Shown here: piece after piece, positions 52,354 to 64,000 of the stretch
Layout of the letters: each line of letters begins with the position of its first letter
Position numbering within the stretch: the first letter of the stretch is position 1
Assembly: GCF_047495875.1 (NCBI RefSeq)
Contig: NC_092463.1
Span: forward strand, 14,379,224-14,443,223
Direction: 5' to 3'
Length of the DNA stretch: 64,000 nucleotides
Source of the DNA: Pithys albifrons albifrons
Taxonomy: Eukaryota > Chordata > Aves > Passeriformes > Thamnophilidae
The notes under the pieces: model-generated
The model's database searches: none
Told to the model about the DNA's origin: nothing
The model's input: the letters and a program-made list of their open reading frames with translations, nothing else
Program-made: the position numbers and the translations under genes

Positions 52354-53370
52354 ATCATAGAATCATAGAATCAATTGGGTTGGAAAAGACCTCCAAGATC
52401 ATCGAGTCCAACCCTTGGTCCAACTCTAGTCCATTTACTAGATCATGGCACTCAGCGCCACGTCCAATCTGCGTTTAAAAATCTCTAGGGATGGTGAATC
52501 CACCACCTCTCCGGGCAGCCCATTCCAATGCCTGATCACTCTCTCTGGAAATAATTTTTTTCTGATATCCAACTTCAATTTCCCCTGGCAGAGCTTAAGC
52601 CCGTGCCCCCTTGTCCTATTGCTGAGTGCCTGGGAGAAGAGACCAACCCCCACCTGGCTAGAACTTCCCTTCAGGTAGTTATAGACAGTGATGAGGTCAC
52701 CTCTGAGCCTCCTCTTCTCCAGGCTAAACAACCCCAGCTCCCTCAGCCTCTTCCCATAGGACTTGTGCTCCAGTCCCTTCACCAGCCTTGTTGCTCTTCT
52801 CTGGACTCGCTCCAGCACCTCAATATCCTTTCTGAACTGAGGGGCCCAGAACTGAACACGCTACTCAAGGTGTGGCCTCACCAATGCAGAGTACAGGGGA
52901 AGGATCACTGCCCTGGTCCTGCTGGCCCCACTATTTTTGATACAGGACAGGATCCCATTGGCCTTCTTGACCACCTGTGCACACTGCTGGCTCATGTTGA
53001 GCTTCCTGTCAATTAGTACTCCAAGGTCCCTTTCTGCCTGGCTGCTCTCCAGCCACTCTGTGCCCAGCCTGTAGCACTGCAGGGGGTTGTTGTGGCCAAA
53101 GTGCAGGACCCGGCACTTGGCCTTATTGAACTTCATCCCATTGGAATCAGCCCATCTCTCAAGTCTATCCAGATTCCTCTGCAGAGACCTCCTGCCATCC
53201 AGCAGATCAACACTCCCTCCCAACTTGGTGTCATCAGCAAATTTGCTGCTGATGGACTCAATCCCCTCATCTAAATCATCAATAAAGATGTTAAACAGGA
53301 CTGGACCCAACACAGACCCCTGGGGAACACCACTGGTGACTGGCCACCAGCTGGATGCAGCTCCATTAAC
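52354..53370 (-). mobile_element. CR1 LINE, young 5'-truncated copy
   Basis: Minus-strand CR1 with its 3' tail (ATTCTATGATTCTATGAT) at 52,354 and its 5' truncation point at 53,370. There, [14 protein letters not shown] sequence abuts unrelated AT-rich DNA. It includes the reverse-transcriptase palm from [14 protein letters not shown] onwards, the C-terminal region and the 3' UTR. It is close in sequence to the plus-strand copy at 16 kb and carries far fewer disabling changes, so it appears to be the youngest CR1 here. Confidence 0.96.
52438..53370 (-). pseudogene. CR1 ORF2 C-terminal half, one in-frame stop
   Basis: The frame is continuous from the truncation point to the natural C-terminus except for a single TAG at 52,861-52,863. 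The first block has [20 protein letters not shown] and an intact catalytic FADDTKLGG. The stop falls after VRPHLE, where related CR1 proteins usually have tyrosine (HLEYCVQFW). The second block has [42 protein letters not shown] and [11 protein letters not shown]. Without motif A and the endonuclease it cannot be autonomous. Confidence 0.93.
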
Positions 53371-55188
53371 AATGAAAAAATTACTCATTTACTTACATTC
53401 CCTTTTGTATAGTGGGGAAGTTTCAGTGAAGAAAATAAAACAAAAATGCCTCATTTAAAGAACAGGAAAGGATATCTCTATGGTTTAGTACTTTGTACTC
53501 TTCTCCAAACACAAAACTTTAAAGTTATTAGACTTGGTTCCCACTCAGGCATAATTCCCACTCAAGTAAACTGGCACTTTGCCACAGTAAAATGAGTAAC
53601 AAGATAGCATTTCAGCCATGAGACTGTATCAGTTTATTGCAATATTTCCCCACAGACCACAGGCAAAACTGTACTCTGGATGACAGAAGAAGGCTGCCCA
53701 GCACATATGCAAATACTGGAATTCTGCCAGTCGGGCAATATCCATTGTATTTCTTCAGAATAGAGCAAGAAACATATTGTGATAGGCAACCAAAGCAGAA
53801 GCCCAGGGCAGAGTCAGTTCTGCAAGCCGGGACATATGTCTTCCTGAGTTCCATTTTAATATACTAAGGGAAATCATCACATTTAAAACAAGATGTAGAG
53901 AACAGACATATTCCAAGTTCAAGAGATTGCATCTAACTTCCACTTACCAACTAATACCAAAACTGAAATCTGTTTTTTTGCAAAGAGAAACTATGTTCAG
54001 TTATAATTTCTCTCTCACATGAAGTTCAAATGGACTAGGGATGAGGATCTAATAATATATGATAAATATATTAATTCAAATTCAAAATGTCCAGAATACA
54101 CTAATCTGAAGTTGAAAAGGATAAAACAAGGTAAATACACCTTAAACCAGACAAATTCCTCCCTTCTACATGTGTGTCCCTCTCTTCTATCTTAAGGAGT
54201 TTGTCTGTTCCATTCAGTGACTTTTATGTAACACCCCTGCATGTTTTGATTTGAATTCTTCTGTATTTGTCTCAGTTTACCCTCTTGGAATCTGTGGTTA
54301 TTAGTACATTATCAAGGAAAGTCCTGATCTAAAATGAAAACCACTTCTATAGGCTATAAAAACAATACAATTCACTTCAGCTGTGAACATATTACAAAAT
54401 GACCAACCCTCTTGTTATGTATTGGCTAAGACTTGTGAGGAAAGAATGTATCTATATTTATTATTGCATTCATTCTGTGTATCGTGATATATATCACATA
54501 CATAAACTGAATTATTAATAGCCCTCTCTCTTCCTTCTTTGTATTTTCAGCAGGTAATAAAAACTCTCTATTCATCCTCTACATCTTTTCTTGTTCCAAG
54601 TCACTTCACTGTGTGTATGACTCTCAGAATTTCTTGAAAAAAAAGCAATATTTATTAACTGTCCAATTAAATGTATGTATTATATAGTTTCTGTTAGTGA
54701 CATTGTAGTAAGCAGTTTGCCAGCATTTCCCTTTCAAAACCTCCTTTCAGGGAGGAGAAATGTCTTTCCATAAGGATTTACTCTCAGCTGTCCAACACAT
54801 AACATTCAAACATGGAACCAAAATTTTCATTAATGCATATTGATATTTATAGTAAATCAGGCTTCTTTTAATTCCTGTATCACACAGAGTTTCTGTTCAC
54901 AACTGAAAAAATGCAGCTCAAGTATTGCATAACTGTTGCTTTTCCTAAACCTCTCTTTAAAAGAGCCTTTTGATCAAGGGCACCAGGTTTAACTGTTGCA
55001 ACTTATATGGTCAGAACAAGCTTAATGATAAGTCAGTAAGACTTCGCAGAACAGCAGGTATTGTCTCTTGACTAAGCTTTTCATTTTTATTTGTCTGCAA
55101 ATATGTAGTCATTGTAGTTTGTATGTAGTCATTACTGTTCCCCCTTTGTTTGGTCTCTATCATCACCACAACCATCAGCCAATATATT

Positions 55189-55217
55189 TAAAAAAAAAAA
55201 AAAAAGAAAGAAAAGAA
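55189..55217 (+). repeat. A-rich simple run
   Basis: A run of about 16 A bases followed by AAAG units. It could be the tail of an unrecognised retroposon, but no body is identifiable upstream. Confidence 0.85.
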
Positions 55218-56857
55218 GTAAGCTGTAAGAAGTGAAAAGCAAGCCTAAGTTGTGACTCTGGCCACTGGTTCAGGAGCATCCACAGCTGGCACTATCTGTA
55301 CCACAACTGTAGCACCAGTTGTTCTGTATTATCCAGGCACAGATGTAGATGTGAGCAGTAATTCTTGCTTTTGTGTTCATTCAGCTCATATTCCAAGGTA
55401 AGAATTTAAATGTGGCTGTTAGAAACTGTGCTGTATGCAAATAAAAGAACTCAGCCATACTTAGACACCAGTACCTTTGTAATCAATATTTACATTTCAG
55501 GTAAAATGTTTGCCAAATCGAATCCATATAATCACAGAGAAAAATACTTCCTACATTTATCCCCAGTAACACACCTGTCACCAAAGCTACACACTTGAAC
55601 TTCAGGTACCTTCATGAATACAGTTTCCTCTAAAATTTGACCCATCTTTGTTTAGGTGCTTCCTTCATATTAGGCCCAAAACTGCAAGCTACTGGCAAAG
55701 GATCCAAGTAGCATATCTGTACTGGCCTACAGATGCACACATTCTTCACAAATATATCAAACTTAAACTGATTCTCATTCCTCAAACAACATGGTCCCAT
55801 AAAAGCGTCTCTGACCTTTGAGATGTCAAGTAGTTACTGCCCAGGAAGACCTCTTTTAGTTTTGTCTGACAGCCCCAATTAAGAGTGCTCTTAGTGTATC
55901 AGAACAGGGAGGTTAATAAAAAAGCCAAATGTATTTGTGTGAGATACAGTTTGGCTGCAGTACATGATCTAAGAATGGATTTTGATGTATCCCTTATAAG
56001 AATCATAATTTTGACACGTGTTTCACTCTTGCCTTTAACTACCTGTTTCCTGCCTCAATTCATGATTTCTTTTCTTTCTCTGAAGCAGAGAAATTTCCTA
56101 AGAGAAATAAAAGTCCTTCAGGGTGGCCTGTCATACATGTCTCTCAGAACATGAGTACAATTGTACACGAATATATCATGAGATGCTGGCCTGAAAAAAA
56201 CAAAACAGAGCTGAACAACCAAAAGCTTGAGTGTTTCAGGACAGCTGCCTTTTGGTCTCATCTCTTCCAATTTTATTTTTTCATTTTCCTACAGTAATAC
56301 CCAAAAACTCTGCTGGGCACACACAGAGATTGAGGAAATCGAAGGCCAGAAGAACTCTGGATAACTTGAAGTGGTTTGCCTCTGTACTGTAGTCTAACCT
56401 AGATCATGTCAGAGGCACCACTTTAGCAGCTTGAGGCTGTACTATAATCTGCTAAACTGCCATCGCACTGCATACTCCAACGTTTCCTTCACTGGGTTCT
56501 TTCTGTCCTTGGTACCATCTGGCTTGCAAAGGTGTCCTCAGAAGTCCTCATTCTATGATGACTTCTGTGGAAAGACCTTCTTCCCAAAGAAATGGCAATT
56601 TCAAGAGCCTGTAAGATCATTCGAGATATCTTAGCAGGACAAAGCAACATTCAAATTTCATGTCGAATGCTTTGTTCCTCTATGCTGCACACTTGAATTG
56701 TTTAATGTCAGCTGTCAGACTTCAGTGATGTTTTTGTTTAACCCACAGCAGTGGAATCAAATCATTAACTATTGTTCCTCATCCTATTTTAAAACAGAAC
56801 TAATTTGTAGCACTCAGAATTGTTAAAGAAAACTTAGAAATTTTCACTCGACTTTAA

Positions 56858-56892
56858 AACAAACAAACAAAACAAACAAAAACCCCAAAAAT
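56858..56892 (+). repeat. (CAAA)n-like simple repeat
   Basis: About seven AAAC/AAAAC units in tandem, ending in CCCCAAAAA. Low complexity only. Confidence 0.8.
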
Positions 56893-59800
56893 AATTTCAA
56901 ATTTTTTAGTTTTTAAATACTCATGAATTTTCAGTCACACTCCTGATTTTTGCCAGTCCTCAGACTTGGTGATACTATCTAGCCTAGCAATTCTACAATT
57001 ATGGTTGCATCACAGTGCAACTGAGATAAGGAGAGATTAGCCCTCCCTCAGATTTGCCAGTCTAGCTGCACATGTAGCTGTCCTCTAAATCCTCTCCTGT
57101 CAAAATAATAGAGAGTAGGGCTTTTCAAACACAACAGATTTTGACTAATGTAGGTTAGGGCGGAATATGAAAAAAAGAAAAGATTATACAATGAATGTAC
57201 TGAAGGAGTGGTAACTTCTGTTGTAGCAGCTATGGCAAAAAGATGGAGAAAATGCAGAGGTAGTGATCTCTTCAGCCTGCTCAGCTGTGGTCAGATACTG
57301 AAGACCATCAACTTCATTTAATACAAGGAACACTGGGAGAATATAATTATTAGATTATCAGGCCAGATAGTTCTGTTATAGACAACCTCTTACATAACAA
57401 TTTTTCATAACTAAAAACATAAATTTAAAAAGTCTGTGTAGTTCTTTTTACCTCTAACTAACATCCTATTACAACATCAAGAACTACTGATACAGTTACA
57501 GACTAACATATTTATGTGTATCTTTATGCTTTCTGCTCTCACAAATAGTGCAAAGATTGTTCTAGAAGGTATGCTTATTCATTTTTTCCCAGACACTAAA
57601 TATAGTTAATATTAATTTAACACTAGTGATAGATTTCACAATGGGCTTCTCTGTCGTGACTTTAAAAGGAATTTATAAACATGTATGTGAGCAAAACTGA
57701 TCTTATAACTGTAAATCACAAGCAAAAACTTTCACCCAGATTTTCAGTCCATTGTCCTTTAAAACAGCTCCACACATCACCTGTCAGCAAGAGCATGGCC
57801 AGGAGTCACCTGTAAATCTGATAAATTTCAATATACCTTCTTCCTTATTATGCTTTTTATTGTGTAACTAACAGGTCCAGCTCTGAGTTCAAGCACAGAC
57901 CCAAAGGTCCAGAAGAGCTTTTCTGTCATTTATGAAATTTTGCACAAGCATAACCATGGTGAGAATCCCTGCTTTCTGTTATAAACACTGGCCTTTGGGA
58001 ACTTAAAGACAAAGAGAGGGGGAGTAAAATAAAACCAGAAAAGAGTAGTTCCATATTCAAAATTCATTAACTATAACTGCACATGTAGACAGAGTAAATT
58101 GATTTACTCTACTAGCATTCTTACTCCTGAAAGGTGTTTTCACCATGGAGTTTTGTACAGAGCAGGAGCAAGCTAGCCTACAGCTGCTTGTCCAGCCTTC
58201 TGGAAAATATTTTCCATGGAATTTGCCACCTTGAAGTACTTTATTCAAAAAAATCCCTATTAGGGCTTTCCAAATTTTTTTTGCCAAAAGTCCTAATGTG
58301 TGTCATTAAAGCTGCCAAGATGTACATAGCATAGAGAGTGTCTTGCTGGAGTTTATATAATCTGACATAAGAATGTTAAACAGACCACATATATGGAGAG
58401 TGACAGCTGATTATTTATTTTTACATATTTTTCAAAGTATCAATAAATCCATTTGAAATTTCATGAGCTTGATGTGTTGTAATAGCAGCAACCCACAAAT
58501 TATAATTTTGTTTTATTTCTCTTCTACACAGTTTCCTTACAGCTCCCAGAGAAATGTATACAGAACTCATGCCCAAAATGAACTTTTAATAATCAAACAA
58601 ATTTCAGCTTTTTGGAAGGCCTAGAAAGGTGTTGTCAAAAGAAAATTATAAAGTAATATTCACTTCACCAAACACATGGAACTATTGAAATGCCATTTCT
58701 GTCTTAATAGTTCAGCAGGATAATTTAAAGAATAATGTGTTTGATCCATCACAGAACTCATGAGCCTGCAGTTTACTGCTGAGGATGCAAATCGTGCTCA
58801 AATACATAGCCTGTGACATGCATAAAGTACCAACTTCACAGAACAACTTCAGCCACAATTAGAGGGGAAATTTTTGATTTAAGGTTGTAAATCATACAAA
58901 GTTAGTTAAAAATATTCCCAAATTTTAGTCATTGGGATGGAAATTTTCTTTGCCATACGCTTCACATAGTGAATCATTCAGGGTTAGGGCTTTCTTTGGT
59001 CACTGCTGACACTTAATGTACCACTGTGAAACGTGTTCTGCCTTTGGTCACCTTCTAAGCCTTTGGTACAACTGCATTTTGCACATGTTCAACAAGGACC
59101 TCTTCAGAGTTCCTCTGCTCCCTGAATATTTTGATCATGAAACCTCTAAAGACCACTTCAACCTTGAAGTCAAGCTTGTCTTTGCAAGTGACTGCCAGAA
59201 ACAGTTATGAGCAGAAAGGATACTAGTGGAGGCTTGTGCCTGGTTTGTATTATTTTTATCCAAATCCCTGAATTCCATGCCAGTTAGCTTTGAGGACTAG
59301 CTCAAAATGTGTCCAAAGTCAGGATGAGTAGTGCAGGAGAAGAGAAAGGGCTGCAGCAGAGATCAGCCCTCCCCTACTGTGTCCTCCCCTTCCTCCAGCA
59401 GCACCAAGCATGATTGTCCCGAGTTCTCCTCCCTCTCTTACTGTTACTTCTCCTGACAATACTAGAATCCAACTGGGACTATAGTTCCTTATCCCTTTAA
59501 ATTTTGCCTACAGAACTGAAAAGCTTTGAAGTGGCTCTGAACACAAAGCTGGCTCCAGGACTCTCTCTCCTGTGTTCTCAATGGACCTTATACCTCACAG
59601 CCTGCAGGACAATTCAAATACAGTCAATTCAAACACAGATTGAACAAATGCTAAACCCACTGGAAGAGCAAGAGAGAGCCTATGGAGTAACCCAACATTA
59701 GATAAAAATTGAGGCTGGAGGCTGCTAAGGAGGGAGGAAAACACAAGGAATAACTTCAAAGTAAATAAGGCCTAGGGTCTTTCCCTGAGACTTTTTTAAG

Positions 59801-60539
59801 CCATTCCTCACATTCCATTAATAGCTTGTGCTTGGAGTGCCAAGGGAAACTAGGAGTTGCATTTCTTCTACAAGGATGTTTTGGAGATCCCTGGATGCAG
59901 CTGAAACTATCTTAGCCAAGTCCTATGCTCTTTACAGGCAGGAATGGCTAGAGGATCTGGACACATTTCATTAAAAAACTTTACCACTATTTTCAATGCC
60001 ATAAAACTGGTGCTTTAGGCATCTCATCCCAAATCTGAAATGTAAAATCTCTCTGTTCATCTGCTGCTTGAATTCATTGGAGACCTTTTCAATCACCCTA
60101 GTTTCCCCCAGTGCATTGAGTTTTGTTTCCAAATGCCAAAATTACTTTAATCTGCATGGCTCAGTCCCATCTTCAAGTGGGATCCACAATTAAGGTACAC
60201 CCTCTGGGAATCTTCTAATAGGTTTGACCTAGCAAGTTAGCTAGGCAATGTAAGGATATACTTTGTGATAATCTTTTACCCACTATTTAAGCAGAGAATA
60301 TAATCTCCAGGGCCTCCAGTATACTGTGATATAGCTCATCACAAACCATAAAATTTGATTAAAAAATAAATATATCAAAAAGAAAATCTGTATTAATTAG
60401 CAACATGATAGAAAGAAAATGTTTCCTCCTCCTTATTAAAAAGTTCTTATATATTATATCCCCTTAGAGACTGGCACTTAAATATAGTTGTTTTCTTTGT
60501 TTCCAATAACATCTCAGCTACAATTCCTTAATAAATTAT

Positions 60540-60930
60540 AAATCACAATGTAGTTTTTATGTAAATGCATTTCAGTGTTCAAGCACAGGTTTAATGTTTG
60601 TGTATGCAAATGAACAAAGGATATGTTAAAAGAGGTTATGGTTCAAATCATTGCAAACTTTAAAATGCTTTACTGTATTAATGGTTGAATATGACACTGT
60701 TCTGTCTCTTTTTTTTCCCCTTAACAATTAATAATTTGTTTTAAATGCACCTGTTACAAATACCTAATTTTTGTTTAGTGCAACTTCTTGGAAAATATGG
60801 TCATGTGTCAGTGTATAGTTCCTGCTTGATGTTGCATATAATTCTTATAATATTCTGAATGGCATGTGCTAATTATTTAGCACAATAGCTCATCTTATGA
60901 AGCTGTAAGGCTGTAAAAGAAGGGTGGTAA
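60540..60930. promoter_or_regulatory. Candidate conserved developmental enhancer
   Basis: Complex non-repetitive text with a perfect octamer ATGCAAAT at 60,604-60,611 next to AACAAAG (60,614-60,620), a SOX-type site two bases away. It also has ATTAATAATTTG and a perfect 7-bp inverted repeat GTGCTAA/TTAGCAC (60,866-60,883) around TTAT. POU plus SOX pairing is a known enhancer arrangement, though here the octamer orientation differs from the standard composite. No open frame or transposon is present. Confidence 0.35.
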
Positions 60931-61349
60931 TTACTTAGGGTGGAAACATCTCTTTTTCTTGTAAAAACCAATGTGTGGGAGGAAAAAAAATTTAGAAAAT
61001 AAAATGGCAGGAAAATTTAAGTAACCGCATACACTTGAAGGGCTTATATTTTGTAATTCTTACTATCTGTAAGGCTAGATCTGAAGCTCACAATGCAGAT
61101 GGTAACAGCTACAAATTTGTGTGTGTTACACTAAGTGGTCAGTGTCTGTTCTCCCACCACTTCCCGAATGGCTGATCAAACACAAGTTCTTAACCCACCT
61201 CGCTCTTAAAACTTGATTATAAGAGCACACCTGTACACTTTATGTAGAAGAGATGTGTCTTTGACAGAGGTTTAAAGCAGTTTCAAAATCCAGGCACATA
61301 AAAGTGGGAAAACGAAAAACAAAATCAAAGGAACTAACAAAACAGGTTC
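60931..61349. other. Unique non-coding DNA
   Basis: Nothing recognised between the enhancer-like block and the CR1 copy downstream. Confidence 0.5.
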
Positions 61350-61860
61350 ACAGAATATATCATAGATTCATAGAATGGTTTGGGTTGGGAGGGACCTTAC
61401 ACATCTTCTAGTTCCAATTCTCCTGCCATAGGCAGGGACACCTTCCTCTAAACCAGATTGTTCAGAGCCCCATCTAACCTGGCCTTGGAAACTGTAAGGG
61501 ATGGGCATCCACAAATTCTCTGGGCAACATGTGCCAGTGTCTCAACACTCTCAAAAAATTTCTTCCTGATATGTAATGTGAATCTAACCCCTTCCAGTTC
61601 AAAGCCATCACTTGTCCTATACAAGATAAGCCTTGTAAAAAATTCCCCTTCCGTCTTTCTTGTAGACCTCCTTTGGATAGTGGAAGGTGCTGTAAGGTCT
61701 CCCTGGAGCCTTCTCTTCCCCAGGCTGAACCATCTCGGCCTGTTTTTGTAGGAGAGATGCTCCAGTCTTAATGGCCCTCCTCTGAAGTCACTCCAACAGG
61801 TCCACCTTCTTCTTATGTTGGGGACCGTGGAGCTCAACACAGCACTCAATATAAACACTT
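61350..61860 (-). mobile_element. CR1 LINE fragment, different subfamily, 5'-truncated
   Basis: On the minus strand this ends in the CR1 tail (CATTCTATGAATCTATGATA at about 61,358-61,378), preceded by GGTCCCTCCCAACCCAAACC, the CR1 3' UTR box. The coding remnant at 61,448-61,858 shows LGKRRLQGDL, FELEGVRFTLHIRKKFFE and LDGALNNLV, the C-terminal part of CR1 ORF2, with frameshifts. The 3' UTR wording (AGGCAGGGACACC on the plus strand) differs from the 16 kb and 52 kb copies, so it belongs to another CR1 subfamily. Only the last 0.5 kb of the element is present. Confidence 0.92.
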
Positions 61861-61885
61861 CTCTGCTTATCTTAGGCCTTGATTA

Positions 61886-62005
61886 AAAAACAAACAAACT
61901 CCCTAACCGAATAGAAAAAAAAAACGCACACAGAAACCAACCAAACAAAGAAACAAAAAAAACCCAAATGAAACACACACACACAAAAAAACCAAAACGA
62001 AACCT
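61886..62005 (+). repeat. A-rich low-complexity patch with (CA)n
   Basis: A runs broken by C over about 120 bases, including a short ACACACACACAC run near 61,974-61,984. It lies beside the truncated 5' end of the CR1 copy but is not part of CR1, which lacks A-rich sequence there. Confidence 0.8.
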
Positions 62006-64000
62006 ACAAACCTGTATGTGGAATAAATGAAATTAATGAAAAGTATAAAATGTGACTTTTAAAAAAAATTATCTCTTGGGGTTCTGTCACAGCTGCTTCA
62101 GGCTAAACCAGAGAAATACTCAAAGTGTCATTAAGACAAAGATGGGATCATGACTCAGAGAACGAAGCTGGATGAAATAGGTACATTTTATGGGTCCAAG
62201 CCTGTATATGATGATTTGCTCTACTACTTTTAATGACAAGGTCTTGTCACAAGGATCACAGATAGAGGCTGGAAGTGTGAGGAGAATCAAGACTACAAAA
62301 AATATACATGTAATACAAAAAAATAAACATAAAAAATAGACCACAAACAACACACAGAAAGACTCCTAGATTATATTCTGAAAACTCATTAATTGTGCAG
62401 AGAGAATAATGAATAAAATCATATGAATAGCCATTTAAATCTAGATATAAACATTCTCTAATCTTCTCAGAGCAATATGCAATCAAGATTTTTTAGCTCA
62501 AATGTTCAGGGACAGTGAATCTTCAGCCTCTGCGTTCTACAACTTTCTGAAATATAAATTAAAAAACACACTTATCAAAATCCTTGCAGCAGAAAGCAGA
62601 TTAAAAAGCTTCCACTTATACATCTGAAGTACAAACAAGGCCATGAAGATCACACCACCAGTCACAACTAAACTATATATTTTACATTTCTGTAAATTAG
62701 GGATTAGTTGTAAGTTTCAGGTTAAAAGAAAGGGCTAAGGAGGACTTCTCAGGAAAAGCTGTTTTCATGAATTCCCAAGAATGTAAGAAATGGTGAGAAA
62801 ATTGTAATTTGCTTGTAAATGTTTTTTCTAAACTAACTGGTAAAGTCCACCAAATAAATTATATTACAGGTTGTAGTGGCAGACTCTAGATGATATTTTA
62901 AATAAAGACATAGCCCACAGAGAGGCCAGAAAGTCAATACTTAAATTGAAAAAAGATAAACTAATGTTATCTTAAACTGCTCTAGATCATCTTTGAGGCA
63001 GAACTCAACACAGAAAGATCCAGCTTAAGCTGAAATTTTACAGGACGTTTGTGAATAGCTGAGGTGGAGTTCACAACTGTTTGCAGAGCATTTACCTACA
63101 GTGGGCTTCCTGCTTCCACTCATGATGTGAATGTTAAATTGCCACTGACTTCTAACAGAACCAAATCAAATACTATAATTATACACTTTGTGCTATCTGG
63201 CTGTACTGTATTATTATCTATAATTGATTATTCAACTCAGTAGCTATTGTTCTTTAAAATGCTTTTGACACATTTTATAAAAAGTGCTATGTTAAAAAAT
63301 CTTGATGAGCAGAGAGATTTTGGACATTCTGCCACATGAAATAAGGGGGCTGATGTAAAGCAGACTAGTTCCACTTAAGCAAAGTCACATCCAAATTTTT
63401 TGGACCTGTGTTCCACCCTAATAACCTTTAGCTAAGAAACAGATCTCACTATGCCAAATATTGTGCAAATGTATAAGAGGAACAAACCCCTACTCCTAAA
63501 ATCTTTTCTACATAGACAAGAGAAATATTTAGCAGAAAAAATGCAAAGCAGTGAGTTACTTGCCAAAGAGATACATCAGCCTAAGTTATGAAAGCACGGC
63601 CTAGCTCAAGTTTCTGGAATTCCCATTCCAAGTTATATTAACAGTGTCATTTCAATCAGGTGTGAATCAGCAGAAACACAGACCTGGAAAGTCTTCTACT
63701 GCCCAGTCCTGCCTCCCATCTTGCGACAAGCCACTTATGGTAATGTGACCATGTAGGGGACTGAACCACATAGAACAGATCTGGATGAAAACATGATTTT
63801 CTTTTACTGGGCTAGTATTAAGTTTTTGCCCTCAGCCCTTAAAACATTCAAATAGGAGAATTTCAGGCTGTCTTTGAAAATCTGTTAGTCTTTAATTATC
63901 TGATAGTAAAGCACTCAGATTCTAATCTCAAAACATGAAAACACTGTGGCCTATCCCCTTAGATTCCTATATATCAACTTCTTTTGCTAAGCACAGTTGG
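62006..64000. other. Unique AT-rich non-coding DNA
   Basis: No gene or repeat family is recognised up to the end of the window. Two overlapping minus frames near 62,120-62,486 are rich in Phe, Ile and Cys, consistent with translation of AT-rich DNA rather than a membrane protein gene. Confidence 0.5.

Larger units (their letters stand above)
53371..60539. other. Unique AT-rich non-coding DNA
   Basis: No gene, RNA or repeat family is recognised. An A-rich run lies at 55,189-55,217 and a CAAA-type run at 56,858-56,892. Short frames (up to 89 codons) have no domain. The part around 59,330-59,700 is slightly less AT-rich without any recognisable content. Confidence 0.5.

Overview
This window is vertebrate nuclear DNA, almost certainly from a bird. 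It is visibly AT-rich, has no compact genes, and its recognisable repeats are avian. They are several CR1 LINE copies ending in the diagnostic octamer-type 3' tail (ATTCTATG units), a degraded solo LTR of a type common in neoavian birds, and a 5S-rRNA-derived repeat. There are no L1, Alu or B1 elements. I see no protein-coding exon, no tRNA or functional rRNA gene, and no CpG-island promoter. All short open frames look like chance frames, low-complexity translation or transposon fragments. The best description is an intergenic or deep intronic gene-desert segment.

Layout. 0-5.7 kb: unique AT-rich DNA, with a pyrimidine-rich stretch near 2 kb and two stretches near 4 kb and 5 kb that resemble conserved non-coding elements. 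5.7-6.8 kb: an internally deleted solo LTR, then a 5S-derived repeat on the minus strand. 8.3-9.2 kb: an old minus-strand CR1. 9.55-9.66 kb: a possible tRNA-type (MIR-like) SINE relic beside a less AT-rich block. 11.9-12.2 kb: a long GA/GAAA microsatellite. 14.8-16.9 kb: the largest CR1 (+ strand), with reverse-transcriptase coding remnants. 17-33 kb: unique DNA with a possible ERV LTR near 23.1-23.8 kb and an enhancer-like block near 20.9 kb. 33-52 kb: unique DNA with a CR1 tail at 37.5 kb and the strongest enhancer-like block at 42.1-42.5 kb. 52.35-53.37 kb: a young-looking, 5'-truncated minus-strand CR1. 53.4-64 kb: unique DNA with an enhancer-like block at 60.5-60.9 kb and a fourth sizeable CR1 at 61.4-61.9 kb.

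There is no set of genes working together. The repeats are independent insertions, and the only plausible host function is long-range regulation through the candidate conserved elements, which sequence inspection alone cannot prove. I did not find a new multi-gene system. The points most worth a second look are the chimeric 5S element, the in-frame stop shared by two CR1 copies, and the homeodomain/octamer-rich blocks at 42 kb and 60.6 kb.
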